Shown: positions 19,082 to 27,483 of the stretch, piece by piece
How positions within the stretch are numbered: position 1 is the stretch's first letter
Layout of the letters: every line of letters begins with the position of its first letter
Source: an uncultured Candidatus Actinomarina sp.
GTDB taxonomy: Bacteria; Actinomycetota; Acidimicrobiia; Actinomarinales; Actinomarinaceae
Direction: 5' to 3'
NCBI GenBank assembly: GCA_902610815.1
Contig: CACLXG010000004.1
Location: 55,369 to 119,368, forward strand
Length of the DNA stretch: 64,000 nucleotides
Notes under the pieces: generated by a model
Told to the model about the DNA's origin: nothing
What the model saw: the letters and a program-made list of their open reading frames with translations, nothing else
The model's database searches: none
Made by a program: the position numbers and the translations under genes

Positions 19082-20467
19082 TTGAATTCTAACAATCTAG
19101 ATGTATTAATTAGTGATTATATTTCTAGTGATATAGGTGAAGATGACAATCATTTTTATTCCTCCAAATTAGCGATATTAGATACTATAGGATGCATAAT
19201 CGAAGCAAGTAATCATGAGAACGTTCTTCAGTTTGCGTCAAAAAATAATTTAAGTCTGAATTTTAAAAATCCATTTAAAAATTTATCTGTTAACGAAAGC
19301 TACGAAAATATATCATGGTACTTAACAGTTTTAACAAGATGGTTTGATTATAACGACACTTTTTTGGCTAAAGAGTGGGCACATCCATCAGATAATTTTG
19401 GTTCAATTTATAGCTATTTTTATAAAAACAAAAATTACAAATTTAATGATTTCACAAATGCTCTAACTAAAGCATATGAGATACAAGGTTCATTATGTTT
19501 AGGGACATCATTGAACAAACTAGGTTATGATCACGTTTTTTATGTAAAACTTGCTTCGGGTTCTATCTTCTCTTATTTAGTAAATAATGGTGATACCAAT
19601 GCTTTAAGAAGAACAGTCAACAATATACTTTTAGATGGACCAAGCCTCAGGGCATATAGGCATTTTCCTAATGTTGGAAAAAGAAAAAGTTGGGCAGCTG
19701 CCGATGCCTCTAGAAGAGGTATCGAGCTTGCAATTATTAGCAACTACGAAGATGAAATTTATGAATCTGTTCAGAATGAAAACAAGTGGGGATTTGAGTC
19801 CAGTTTCTTGGATAATTCAAAAATAGAATTTGGAAAAGAACTTAATAATTGGGTCATACAAAATATTTTATTTAAAGTTCTATTCCCAGCTGAGTTTCAT
19901 GGTCAGTCAGCAGTGGAAGCTGCAATTAGGCTTAGTGAGGAATTTAATAAAAATATAAATAAGTTTGAAAAAGTCAATATTTATACACATGAACCCGCAA
20001 TAAGGATAATTTCAAATAAAGAGATTTTAAAAAATGCCTCTGATAGAGACCATAGTTTGGAGTATATGGTTGCAGCCGCACTTCTTTATGGAGATTTGAA
20101 ATATGAAATGTATGAAGAGAGTTTTGAGGGATTTGAAAATATTAATAATTTAAGAAAAAAGATTTTTGTCTCTGAACAACCTCAATTCACAAAAGACTAT
20201 TACGAATTTTCAAAGAGACATATATCTAACTCAATAGAAATTGTTTATAACGATAACTCAACTTCAGAAAAAATAACTATAGAAAATCCTATAGGCCATC
20301 CTTCAAGGAGAGAAGAAGCAATTCCCTTATTAAAAGATAAATTTCTCAGAAATGTGGAATCTTTATATGACACAGAAAAAGCTTTAGAAGTTTGGAATAA
20401 AATTATAAATTTAGAAAAAGATGACGATTTAAATAAGTTTTTTAATATTCTTAATGAAGATGAATGA
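19082..20467 (+). CDS. prpD: MmgE/PrpD-family dehydratase (probable 2-methylcitrate dehydratase)
   Basis: PrpD removes water from 2-methylcitrate. Family features are the N-terminal LAILDTIGCIIEA, WFDYNDTFLAKEWAHPSDNFG, the FPAEFHGQSAVEAA segment, DRDHSLEYMVAAALLYG, and a C-terminal ENPIGHPSRRE. At 461 aa it has family length. The start is TTG at 19082, three bases after prpC. The third methylcitrate-cycle enzyme, PrpB, is not beside it: the next gene is a nucleotidyltransferase overlapping its end. Confidence 0.87.
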   Translation: MNSNNLDVLISDYISSDIGEDDNHFYSSKLAILDTIGCIIEASNHENVLQFASKNNLSLNFKNPFKNLSVNESYENISWYLTVLTRWFDYNDTFLAKEWAHPSDNFGSIYSYFYKNKNYKFNDFTNALTKAYEIQGSLCLGTSLNKLGYDHVFYVKLASGSIFSYLVNNGDTNALRRTVNNILLDGPSLRAYRHFPNVGKRKSWAAADASRRGIELAIISNYEDEIYESVQNENKWGFESSFLDNSKIEFGKELNNWVIQNILFKVLFPAEFHGQSAVEAAIRLSEEFNKNINKFEKVNIYTHEPAIRIISNKEILKNASDRDHSLEYMVAAALLYGDLKYEMYEESFEGFENINNLRKKIFVSEQPQFTKDYYEFSKRHISNSIEIVYNDNSTSEKITIENPIGHPSRREEAIPLLKDKFLRNVESLYDTEKALEVWNKIINLEKDDDLNKFFNILNEDE

Positions 20468-21332
20468 AATTTATTTATTAGTTGGAGGTGAGGCAACAAG
20501 ACTTCAACCACTTTCTTCTGGCATACCAAAAGCTTTACTGACAATTAGAGGAGAAAGAATAATTGATAAAATTATTAAACAATTTTCAAATTTAGAAAAT
20601 TTTAATTTTAATTTAATTTGCTCAATCAAACATGAAGAACATTGGATAAATTACAAAACTAACCACAATAACAATATAAATCTTCATTTTGAAAAATCTA
20701 AGCTAGACACGGCCGGATATATCATTGAAAATTTGGATTCAATGCCAGATAGATTTTACTGTATGAATGGTGATTTATTATTAAATGTTGATTTACCCAA
20801 TTTCATTAATGCATCTAGTCAATGCTCTAATTCTTTAATTGGATCATTTGAAGTTGAAGACCCAACAAGATATGGAGTTTTAGAAATAGACCAAGACAGT
20901 AAAGTAACCCAATTTATAGAAAAACCAAAAGACAAAAGCTATGGAAATAAAATAAGCCTGGGTTTGTATCATTTATACAAGAAAGATATATTATCAATAT
21001 ATAAAAATCTTGAAATTCCTTGTTCTTTTGAAAGACAGGTATTTCCAGCACTATCTAAAACCGGTTTATTAAGTACATATACTGTTAAGGGAGATATGTT
21101 GGATGTTGGAACACTAGAATCATACATTTCTGCACATATTGTTGAAGGTGAAGAAAATTGGGTCTCCCCAAATAATGTACAAGTTAGCGAAAGTGCAATA
21201 GTAAAAAACAGTGTTATTTTGGATAACTGTATTATCGAAGATAATGTAACTATTTCTGATTCAATAATAAGTAGTGATTCAACTATTACCACCGGCACTA
21301 TTATTAACAAAGAAATTATAAGGAAAGATTAA
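20460..21332 (+). CDS. Sugar-1-phosphate nucleotidyltransferase with left-handed beta-helix tail
   Basis: Family enzymes make NDP-sugars from sugar 1-phosphates. The N-terminal signature is LVGGEATRLQPLSSGIPKAL, with Glu in place of the usual second Gly of the GGxGTRL loop, and then MNGDLLLNVD (metal Asp). C-terminal hexapeptide-like repeats (around VQVSESAIVKNSVILDNC) form a beta-helix tail. The sugar and nucleotide are uncertain; genomic context with phosphomannomutase suggests GDP-mannose (ManC-like). ATG 20460 overlaps prpD by eight bases; ATG 20454 is the alternative. Confidence 0.85.
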   Translation: MNEIYLLVGGEATRLQPLSSGIPKALLTIRGERIIDKIIKQFSNLENFNFNLICSIKHEEHWINYKTNHNNNINLHFEKSKLDTAGYIIENLDSMPDRFYCMNGDLLLNVDLPNFINASSQCSNSLIGSFEVEDPTRYGVLEIDQDSKVTQFIEKPKDKSYGNKISLGLYHLYKKDILSIYKNLEIPCSFERQVFPALSKTGLLSTYTVKGDMLDVGTLESYISAHIVEGEENWVSPNNVQVSESAIVKNSVILDNCIIEDNVTISDSIISSDSTITTGTIINKEIIRKD

Positions 21333-21335
21333 AAA

Positions 21336-22259
21336 ATGAAAATACTAGTAACTGGAGGAGCTGGCTTTATAGGTTCTCATCTAGTTGAAGAGCTTCTTAG
21401 TAATAAAAATGAGATTTTAATCTTTGATAATTGTCTAACTGGTAAAAAAGAGAATTTAGAAATGACAGGTAATTTTAAATTCATAATTGATGATTTCGGT
21501 TCTGAAAACTCTTTAGAAGAAATTGAAAAATTTGATCCAGATGTATGCTTCCATTTAGCTGCACAGTCTTCAGTTGTTGTATCAGTTGAAAACCCAGCAC
21601 TTGATTTTGAACACAATATTTTACAGCCAATAAAACTTATTCAAGTACTTTTAAAATCTAATTGTAAAAAATTAGTGTTTACTTCATCTGGAGGAACAAT
21701 CTTTGGTGAACCTTCTGTAATTCCTACTGGTGAAGAAGATTATGCAGATGAGCCAGAGTCTCCGTATGGAGTTGCAAAAAAAAGATTAAATGAATTAATA
21801 AAGATAATGACAAATAATTCAAATCTAAAATACTCAATTTTAAATCTATCTAATGTTTATGGACCAAGACAAGACCCCCATGGTGAGGCAGGAGTAGTAT
21901 CAATATTTGCAAACAAATATTTAAATAATGAGGAACCGATTATCTATGGAGATGGTGAACAGACCAGAGATTATGTATATGTAAAAGATGTTGTCAGTGC
22001 ATTAATAAAAGCATCAAAAATTGATAAAAACCATTTTTTAAACATTGGAACTGGCGTTGAAACGTCAGTAAATAATCTTTCTAATTCAATGAAAAGACAG
22101 TTTAATTCTGAAATTAATCCTATTTATAAACCTGCAAGAGAAGGTGAATTAAATAGAAGTGTATTGAATAATACAAAAGCAAAAAAAGAATTAGATTGGA
22201 AACCAGAATACAACTTAGATGAAGGTATGAAGCAAGTCTTTAACTGGTTGAAAGCTTAA
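21336..22259 (+). CDS. NAD-dependent sugar epimerase/dehydratase
   Basis: Extended short-chain dehydrogenase acting on nucleotide sugars, UDP-glucose 4-epimerase-like. Rossmann motif TGGAGFIGSHL at the N-terminus, HLAAQSSV, the catalytic Tyr-Lys in SPYGVAKKRLNE, a Ser in FTSSGGTIFG, and the GDGEQTRDYVYVKDV segment are all typical. Length 307 aa is normal. It follows the nucleotidyltransferase by three bases and probably modifies its product. Its stop overlaps convergent cofE by four bases. Confidence 0.88.
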   Translation: MKILVTGGAGFIGSHLVEELLSNKNEILIFDNCLTGKKENLEMTGNFKFIIDDFGSENSLEEIEKFDPDVCFHLAAQSSVVVSVENPALDFEHNILQPIKLIQVLLKSNCKKLVFTSSGGTIFGEPSVIPTGEEDYADEPESPYGVAKKRLNELIKIMTNNSNLKYSILNLSNVYGPRQDPHGEAGVVSIFANKYLNNEEPIIYGDGEQTRDYVYVKDVVSALIKASKIDKNHFLNIGTGVETSVNNLSNSMKRQFNSEINPIYKPAREGELNRSVLNNTKAKKELDWKPEYNLDEGMKQVFNWLKA

Positions 22260-22954
22260 AGAAAAAAATCTTCATTATCTTCTCTTAACAATTCATTTGC
22301 ATTTAGCTTAGAACTTTCATAGTCAACACCCCTGATTATTGCTATTGGAATATCAATAGTTTTCTTCATGACCAGCTCAGCAGCACTTGCTAACTCATCA
22401 ATAACTGCTATTTCTGTAGCATTAAGTTCATTATCAAAACTATCTAATTTGCCAATATAACTATCTATAGGACTTATTCCCGATGAACCAATCGCAAAAT
22501 TAACTTGACCTTTTCTCCACGCTCGACCAAACGTATCAGAAATTATTACCGCAATGGGTAAATTTGCTAATGATTCAAACCTTTTTCGAAATTTATCTGC
22601 TGATTTATTGGGGTCTTCAGGGAGCAGTAAAGCTGAATTTTTCTTTACATTTGATCTATCAATTCCAGCATTTGCACAAATAAATCCATGGTGTGTCTTT
22701 GCTATAACTAAATCTCCTCTTTTTCTTATAATTTTTTTTGATTCACTCTGCAACAACTCTTCAAAATCATAATTTGAGAGATCTCTTTCCATTCCTTCAC
22801 TTTTTGACACAATTTTTTGAGTAACAATAAAAATGTCATTTTTTTCAATACCAATCTCACTTTTATTTAAAACATCGAATGTGATTTCAGCCAAATTATC
22901 ATCAACTTTAATTTCTGGAATACCTTCTACTGGTATTATCCTTATCTCATTCAT
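22256..22954 (-). CDS. cofE: Coenzyme F420-0:L-glutamate ligase
   Basis: CofE adds glutamates to F420-0 in F420 biosynthesis. Conserved stretches include VTQKIVSKSEG, KTHHGFICANAGIDRSNV, LLPEDPNKSA and ISDTFGRAWRKGQVNFAIG. Mycobacterial FbiB is a two-domain protein with a C-terminal nitroreductase-like domain; this one is 232 aa, only the CofE half. Its start overlaps cofD by eight bases, so the two are coexpressed. The rest of the pathway (FbiC, CofC/FbiD) is not in the window. Confidence 0.92.
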   Translation of the reverse strand: MNEIRIIPVEGIPEIKVDDNLAEITFDVLNKSEIGIEKNDIFIVTQKIVSKSEGMERDLSNYDFEELLQSESKKIIRKRGDLVIAKTHHGFICANAGIDRSNVKKNSALLLPEDPNKSADKFRKRFESLANLPIAVIISDTFGRAWRKGQVNFAIGSSGISPIDSYIGKLDSFDNELNATEIAVIDELASAAELVMKKTIDIPIAIIRGVDYESSKLNANELLREDNEDFFL

Positions 22955-23843
22955 TTTGCAATATCCTATTAGCTAAATTTTTTGAGTCATTTTCATTTTT
23001 AAAAACAATTTGGTCTTCAAAGACGTTTGAAGAGTTGTCAGAATCTCCATGATGAACATAAAATTTATTAACTCGATTTTTATAATATTTTTTTAATCCC
23101 TGAATATCTGGCTTGTACCCCATATCAATAAAATTTTGAACAGAAGGACCTTTAAGAGCCTTTTTACCTACAAACGGACTAATAGCAATAACATTATTAT
23201 GATCTTGTATCGATTGATTAATCCTACTTATGGAAAGGATAGGACCAATAGACAGGATTGGATTTGAGGGACCAACAATTAAAACATCACTTTGATTAAT
23301 TAAGTTTATGACTTGATTTGAGGACCTTGCTTTTCTTGATCCTTCATAGACAACTTTACTCAATCGTGGTTTTGCTTTTTTTTCAACAAAATAATTTTGG
23401 AAATTTAGCTTATCACCTTTTTTTGTAATAAGTTTTGTACTTACTTTATCGTCAGACATCGGAAGAATTTTACATTTGATATTAAATTTGTTTTTTATTA
23501 TCTCTGTGATTTCAGTGAGTTGAAAACCATCGTTTAACATTTGGTTTCTAAACAAATTAAGAGCAAGGTCTTTGTCACCTATCATAAAATTCAAGTCATA
23601 AAACTTTTTTAATTCATCATTTACAGTGAATTTATCATTCAGGACTCCCCAACCAAATTTCCCTTCTATATTTGCTAAACCATAAATTACAGAATCAATG
23701 TCAGGCGAAAGAGCTACTCCATGTATATATTCGTCATCACCAGTATTGACGATAATTGATAAGTCAATATTTTTTAACTTGCTCAACCCCTTTGCAAATT
23801 TAGCGCCTCCTACACCTCCACTTAAATAAACAACTTTTTTCAT
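22947..23843 (-). CDS. cofD: 2-phospho-L-lactate/PEP transferase of F420 synthesis
   Basis: CofD/FbiA joins the phospho-lactyl or phosphoenolpyruvyl moiety to Fo. The N-terminal YLSGGVGGAKFAKGL is the substrate-binding glycine loop; NTGDDEYIHGVALSPDIDS, FMIGDKDLALNLFRN and VGPSNPILSIGPIL are family signatures. 298 aa is slightly short of the usual 310-330. ATG 23843 is first in a two-gene minus-strand operon with cofE. F420-using enzymes are expected; a PPOX-family candidate lies at 44196-44639. Confidence 0.92.
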   Translation of the reverse strand: MKKVVYLSGGVGGAKFAKGLSKLKNIDLSIIVNTGDDEYIHGVALSPDIDSVIYGLANIEGKFGWGVLNDKFTVNDELKKFYDLNFMIGDKDLALNLFRNQMLNDGFQLTEITEIIKNKFNIKCKILPMSDDKVSTKLITKKGDKLNFQNYFVEKKAKPRLSKVVYEGSRKARSSNQVINLINQSDVLIVGPSNPILSIGPILSISRINQSIQDHNNVIAISPFVGKKALKGPSVQNFIDMGYKPDIQGLKKYYKNRVNKFYVHHGDSDNSSNVFEDQIVFKNENDSKNLANRILQNE

Positions 23844-23888
23844 TTATAAGAACCTTAAATATATGACCTTTCAACTAACATTTTAGTA

Positions 23889-24137
23889 ATGATAGACAAA
23901 GATATTCTAGATGGATTATCAGAACTTGATGAAGCAGATTTAAAGAGAGTTAAATTATTGGTGGACAATAAGTTAAATATTGAATCTGATGTAAAAGTTT
24001 CTTATAGGACAAAATCAATAAAGTGTGGAAAAGAGTCATGTAATTCATGTCCTCACGGTCCATATTGGTATGCAGAATGGACCGAAGAAGGAAAGAGAAG
24101 AACCAAATATTTAGGTAAAAATTTAACAGATGTTTAA
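23889..24137 (+). CDS. Small Cys-rich protein, DUF6788-like
   Basis: 82 aa with a charged helical N-terminal half and a C-terminal motif with cysteines at CGKESCNSCPHGPYWYAEW followed by RTKYLGK. This resembles small proteins sometimes grouped as DUF6788, in which the Cys/HGPYWY region could bind metal or nucleic acid. The function is unknown. It starts 45 bases from divergent cofD and overlaps the following membrane glycosyltransferase-like gene by eight bases, so it is probably coupled to it. Confidence 0.7.
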   Translation: MIDKDILDGLSELDEADLKRVKLLVDNKLNIESDVKVSYRTKSIKCGKESCNSCPHGPYWYAEWTEEGKRRTKYLGKNLTDV

Positions 24138-26307
24138 AAATAATCTTTTTGTAAAAGTTGCCCTCGGTTCTTTGCTATTAATATTTTTGCGAATTGAACT
24201 AGTTTTTTCAGATTTGCTTCCAACCGGTGGGGATATGGGAGCACATATTGTACCGACTAAGTTTTTTGTTACTGAGCTATTTAACAATTTTAAATTAAGT
24301 GGATGGTCACAAGACTGGTTTGCCGGATACCCAATCTACTACTTTTATTTTCCACTTCCTCCCATCATTACTAGTCTCTTAAACTTTTTGTTTCCATTTT
24401 CAATTTCTTTTAAAACCATGGTGCTAATTTCACAAGTTTTGTTAGTTATTTCTATTGAATTTCTTATGCGTAAAAATTCAAAAGAGTTTTCTTTTTATGG
24501 ATTTGGTGTTGGATTGTTATATTTGCTTACTGAATCATTCACAATTTTTGGTGGAAATTTAGCTTCATCACTTGCAGGACAGTATTCCTTTACTTATTCG
24601 ATCGCTTTTGCAAATTTATCAATATTTTATCTAATGAAGTCAAACCATAGATATTCTATAGAAATTGCTTCTTTGTTAATTGGCTTATCTGTACTTTCCC
24701 ATTTAATTCCTTTCATAATTTATTTGCCAATATTTGTTTTTTATTTCTTAAAAAGTGACACAAAAATTTATAAAAAGATTGCAGCATTTATGTTTTTCTT
24801 ATTTATTGCAATGAGATTTTCTATATCATTATTTTTAAATCTAGAATTCACTACAAATATGACGTATACTCCTTACACTCAGATTTCAGACCTAGTAAAA
24901 TCTGATATACTCCCATTTGTTATTGGTGCAATTATTTATCTTATTTCAAGCAATAGCAAAAGTTCTTTAAAAGTAGTTACTGGATTTGAAATGTACCTAC
25001 TTACTGTTTCAATATATTTATTTTTTTATGGACCAGAAAGTGCACTTTGGAATGGCAGGATAGTTCCATTTTTTAATTTAGCTATCATAGTTCTGTTTTT
25101 TAAATTATTACAATATGATATTAAAAATTTAACAAAAAAAATACAGGGCAAATATCCTTTGACTATTTTTATTTTGTTTATCAACTCTTACTTTATGTAT
25201 TTGTATTACTCTAAATGGGGTAATACATATACAACAACAACTATAAGCGTAATTTTAATTGTTTTGTTTATGTTTTTAATTTCAATAAACTCTGAGAGAT
25301 TATTAATTTACACAACTCTCGTTTCTCTTACTTTTGGAACTTTAAGTTACTTACCTCACTGGTTAAATTGGAACTTCAGTGGTTATGAGAGCAAAAACAA
25401 CTGGTCAGATATTACCACTCTTTATGAAGGCCTAAACACACTTGAGCCAGGCAGAATAATGTGGGAACCAAATTCTGATTTAAATAAATATGGTACTCCT
25501 ATGGTGTTGATGACAATTCCCATGTTCACAGATCACGAAAGTGTCGAAGGTTTATATTTTGATTCAAGCATAACAACACCATTTCATTTTTTAACAGTTT
25601 CAGGTGTTGCTGAAAGTCCATCTAATCCAGTTGGGGGGTTGACGTATATCAATGGTGAATTCGATAAAGGTTTTAGATTAATGGAAGAAATGGGTGTAGA
25701 TTATTTTATTGCATATACATCTTCAATTAAAGATAAAGCTGATAGGAGTGAAAATTTTAATTTTTTATTCTCAAATGAAGTTTTTAATGTTTATTCAATA
25801 AATACTAAGAAAGTTGAGCTTGTTGAAGATAACTTATATTTATTTGAAAGTCCTGATTTCTATGACCGTATTCGGAATGCAGTTTTAAGGGAAGGAACAG
25901 AACAAAGTTTTTTTGAAGCTTCTTTTGAGAGCTTTAAAAATGAATCAAATTTCAAAATAATTGAAAACTATGATATTGACTTTGTTGATCCTACTGACTT
26001 AAACACAGAGCTTTTAATTAGTGATTTAAATATTCAAAACGAATTAATAACTTTTACAACAAATAAACCAAATCAACTTCATTTAATTAAAGTTTCATAT
26101 TTTCCAAACTGGAAAATAAAAAACGGTTATGGGCCTTTTAGAATCTCACCATCATTTATGGCAGTTGTTCCAAAAGATGAACTTGTGGAAATTAATTTTG
26201 AGTCTAGTAATGTTGAAAAAGCTCTAAATTATTTATCTATTATTACTCTTTTTGGTGCTTTACTTATCACTTATACTTATAAAAAAAGATTTGTGAATGT
26301 TAAATAA
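24130..26307 (+). CDS. Large polytopic membrane protein, probable GT-C glycosyltransferase
   Basis: 725 aa with about ten to twelve hydrophobic helices in the first 420 residues, then a large hydrophilic (extracytoplasmic) domain and a last helix near the C-terminus. After the first helix, LPTGGDMGAHIVPTKFF places an acidic residue in the first outer loop, as in GT-C enzymes that use polyprenyl-phosphate sugars. It resembles membrane proteins annotated as PTPS-related. GtrA-like and GT2 neighbours support a lipid-linked sugar role. Donor and acceptor are unknown. Confidence 0.7.
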   Translation: MFKNNLFVKVALGSLLLIFLRIELVFSDLLPTGGDMGAHIVPTKFFVTELFNNFKLSGWSQDWFAGYPIYYFYFPLPPIITSLLNFLFPFSISFKTMVLISQVLLVISIEFLMRKNSKEFSFYGFGVGLLYLLTESFTIFGGNLASSLAGQYSFTYSIAFANLSIFYLMKSNHRYSIEIASLLIGLSVLSHLIPFIIYLPIFVFYFLKSDTKIYKKIAAFMFFLFIAMRFSISLFLNLEFTTNMTYTPYTQISDLVKSDILPFVIGAIIYLISSNSKSSLKVVTGFEMYLLTVSIYLFFYGPESALWNGRIVPFFNLAIIVLFFKLLQYDIKNLTKKIQGKYPLTIFILFINSYFMYLYYSKWGNTYTTTTISVILIVLFMFLISINSERLLIYTTLVSLTFGTLSYLPHWLNWNFSGYESKNNWSDITTLYEGLNTLEPGRIMWEPNSDLNKYGTPMVLMTIPMFTDHESVEGLYFDSSITTPFHFLTVSGVAESPSNPVGGLTYINGEFDKGFRLMEEMGVDYFIAYTSSIKDKADRSENFNFLFSNEVFNVYSINTKKVELVEDNLYLFESPDFYDRIRNAVLREGTEQSFFEASFESFKNESNFKIIENYDIDFVDPTDLNTELLISDLNIQNELITFTTNKPNQLHLIKVSYFPNWKIKNGYGPFRISPSFMAVVPKDELVEINFESSNVEKALNYLSIITLFGALLITYTYKKRFVNVK

Positions 26308-26761
26308 ATTAAAATCCTTGAAAATTTTCCAAAGTGACACTTCATTTATGCAGTTAATTAGAACTTATATTGTTGGTGCTATAAATTTGTTGATTGGTTT
26401 GTCTTTGGGATATTTATTTCAATTTTTCGTTCTTACTTTTATTGTGTTTCCTTTAAGAACTTACGTTACTAATGTACTTGCATTTTTAGTTGGAGTGGTG
26501 ATTTCATACTATTTATCAAGAAGAATAATTTTTAAATTTAGCTTTTTTGGAGGAAAGTTAAAAGAGTTTTTAAATTTTTCTTACACTAATTTGATAAGTT
26601 TATTTGCACCAAATTTAATTTGGTTTGTAATCAATTTCATCAATGATGCTTTACAGAAAGATGAATTTTGGTTTCTTGTAATTACAATTCTTATAAATGG
26701 AGCAATACTTCCGATCAAATATGTTATTTATAAATTTTTTGTTTTTAAAGATTCTTTGTAA
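26297..26761 (+). CDS. GtrA-family membrane protein
   Basis: 154 aa with four transmembrane helices, and RTYIVGAINLLIGLSLGYLF and RRIIFKF matching the GtrA pattern. These small proteins are thought to move polyprenyl-phosphate-linked sugars across the membrane or to assist their transfer. It overlaps the upstream GT-C-like gene by 11 bases and the convergent GT2 gene by 34. A GT2 plus GtrA plus GT-C set is a classic three-part system for making, flipping and using a lipid-linked sugar. Confidence 0.85.
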   Translation: MLNKLKSLKIFQSDTSFMQLIRTYIVGAINLLIGLSLGYLFQFFVLTFIVFPLRTYVTNVLAFLVGVVISYYLSRRIIFKFSFFGGKLKEFLNFSYTNLISLFAPNLIWFVINFINDALQKDEFWFLVITILINGAILPIKYVIYKFFVFKDSL

Positions 26762-27462
26762 AAAATAATTCTTAATTTAATTAAGCTTTTTAATGTTCTT
26801 GGGATTCTTTTATAAATTAAGGAAACGCTTGGTCTTATTTCGTTTACTTTTGCAGGTACTTCTTTTATTTTGCCACCGTTTTTTTCTATTCTTATCAACA
26901 ATTCAGTATCAAATATGTCTTGCGTCGAAATAACCTTTGGAAGAAATTTTTCAATTTCCGACTTTTTAATTGCCTTCATTCCGTGAGTATCACTTAGTTT
27001 TGTACCAAAAAGAGTTTTTAAAAGAATTACAAAAAAATTAGTAGCTAACCTTCTGATAAATCTCCGTCCATCTTCAGAAGAACCAAGCCTTTTGGAAGCA
27101 GTTATTCCAGAATATTCGCTTCCAAGCTTTAAAGCTTCACTTAAAAAAGATTCTGAATAGTAATCAATATCAAATGATATAACTAAATCATTTTGTGCTA
27201 TTTCAAATCCAGTTTTTAATGCATTTCCATAATTTGGCTCTGGATTCGATATAATTTTTATCTCTGGATGCTTGTTAGTTAACTCTTCAGCAATTGCTTT
27301 TGTTTTATCAGTAGATCCATTTTCTGAAAAAATAATTTCAAAATCTATCTCCATTCTTTTACATAATGAAAAAATTGCATTAGTTGATTCTTCAAGTATT
27401 TCCTCTTCGTTGTAAATAGGTATTACAATCGAAAAATTCTTATAGTTAAACTTTGATTCCAT
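26728..27462 (-). CDS. GT2-family glycosyltransferase (polyprenyl-phosphate sugar synthase-like)
   Basis: 244 aa, GT-A fold: SIVIPIYNEEEILEES at the N-terminus, FSENGSTDKTKAIAEEL, and SFDIDYYSESF where a D-x-D binds the nucleotide-sugar metal. It resembles dolichyl-phosphate mannosyltransferase-type enzymes that load a sugar on a polyprenyl phosphate. There are no C-terminal membrane helices, which fits a partner GtrA. Start ATG 27462 follows a possible TTG at 27465. It is divergent from phosphomannomutase by only 21 bases, and its 3' end overlaps the gtrA-like gene. Confidence 0.87.
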   Translation of the reverse strand: MESKFNYKNFSIVIPIYNEEEILEESTNAIFSLCKRMEIDFEIIFSENGSTDKTKAIAEELTNKHPEIKIISNPEPNYGNALKTGFEIAQNDLVISFDIDYYSESFLSEALKLGSEYSGITASKRLGSSEDGRRFIRRLATNFFVILLKTLFGTKLSDTHGMKAIKKSEIEKFLPKVISTQDIFDTELLIRIEKNGGKIKEVPAKVNEIRPSVSLIYKRIPRTLKSLIKLRIIFYKESLKTKNL

Positions 27463-27483
27463 CAAGAGTACAATAATTGGGTA

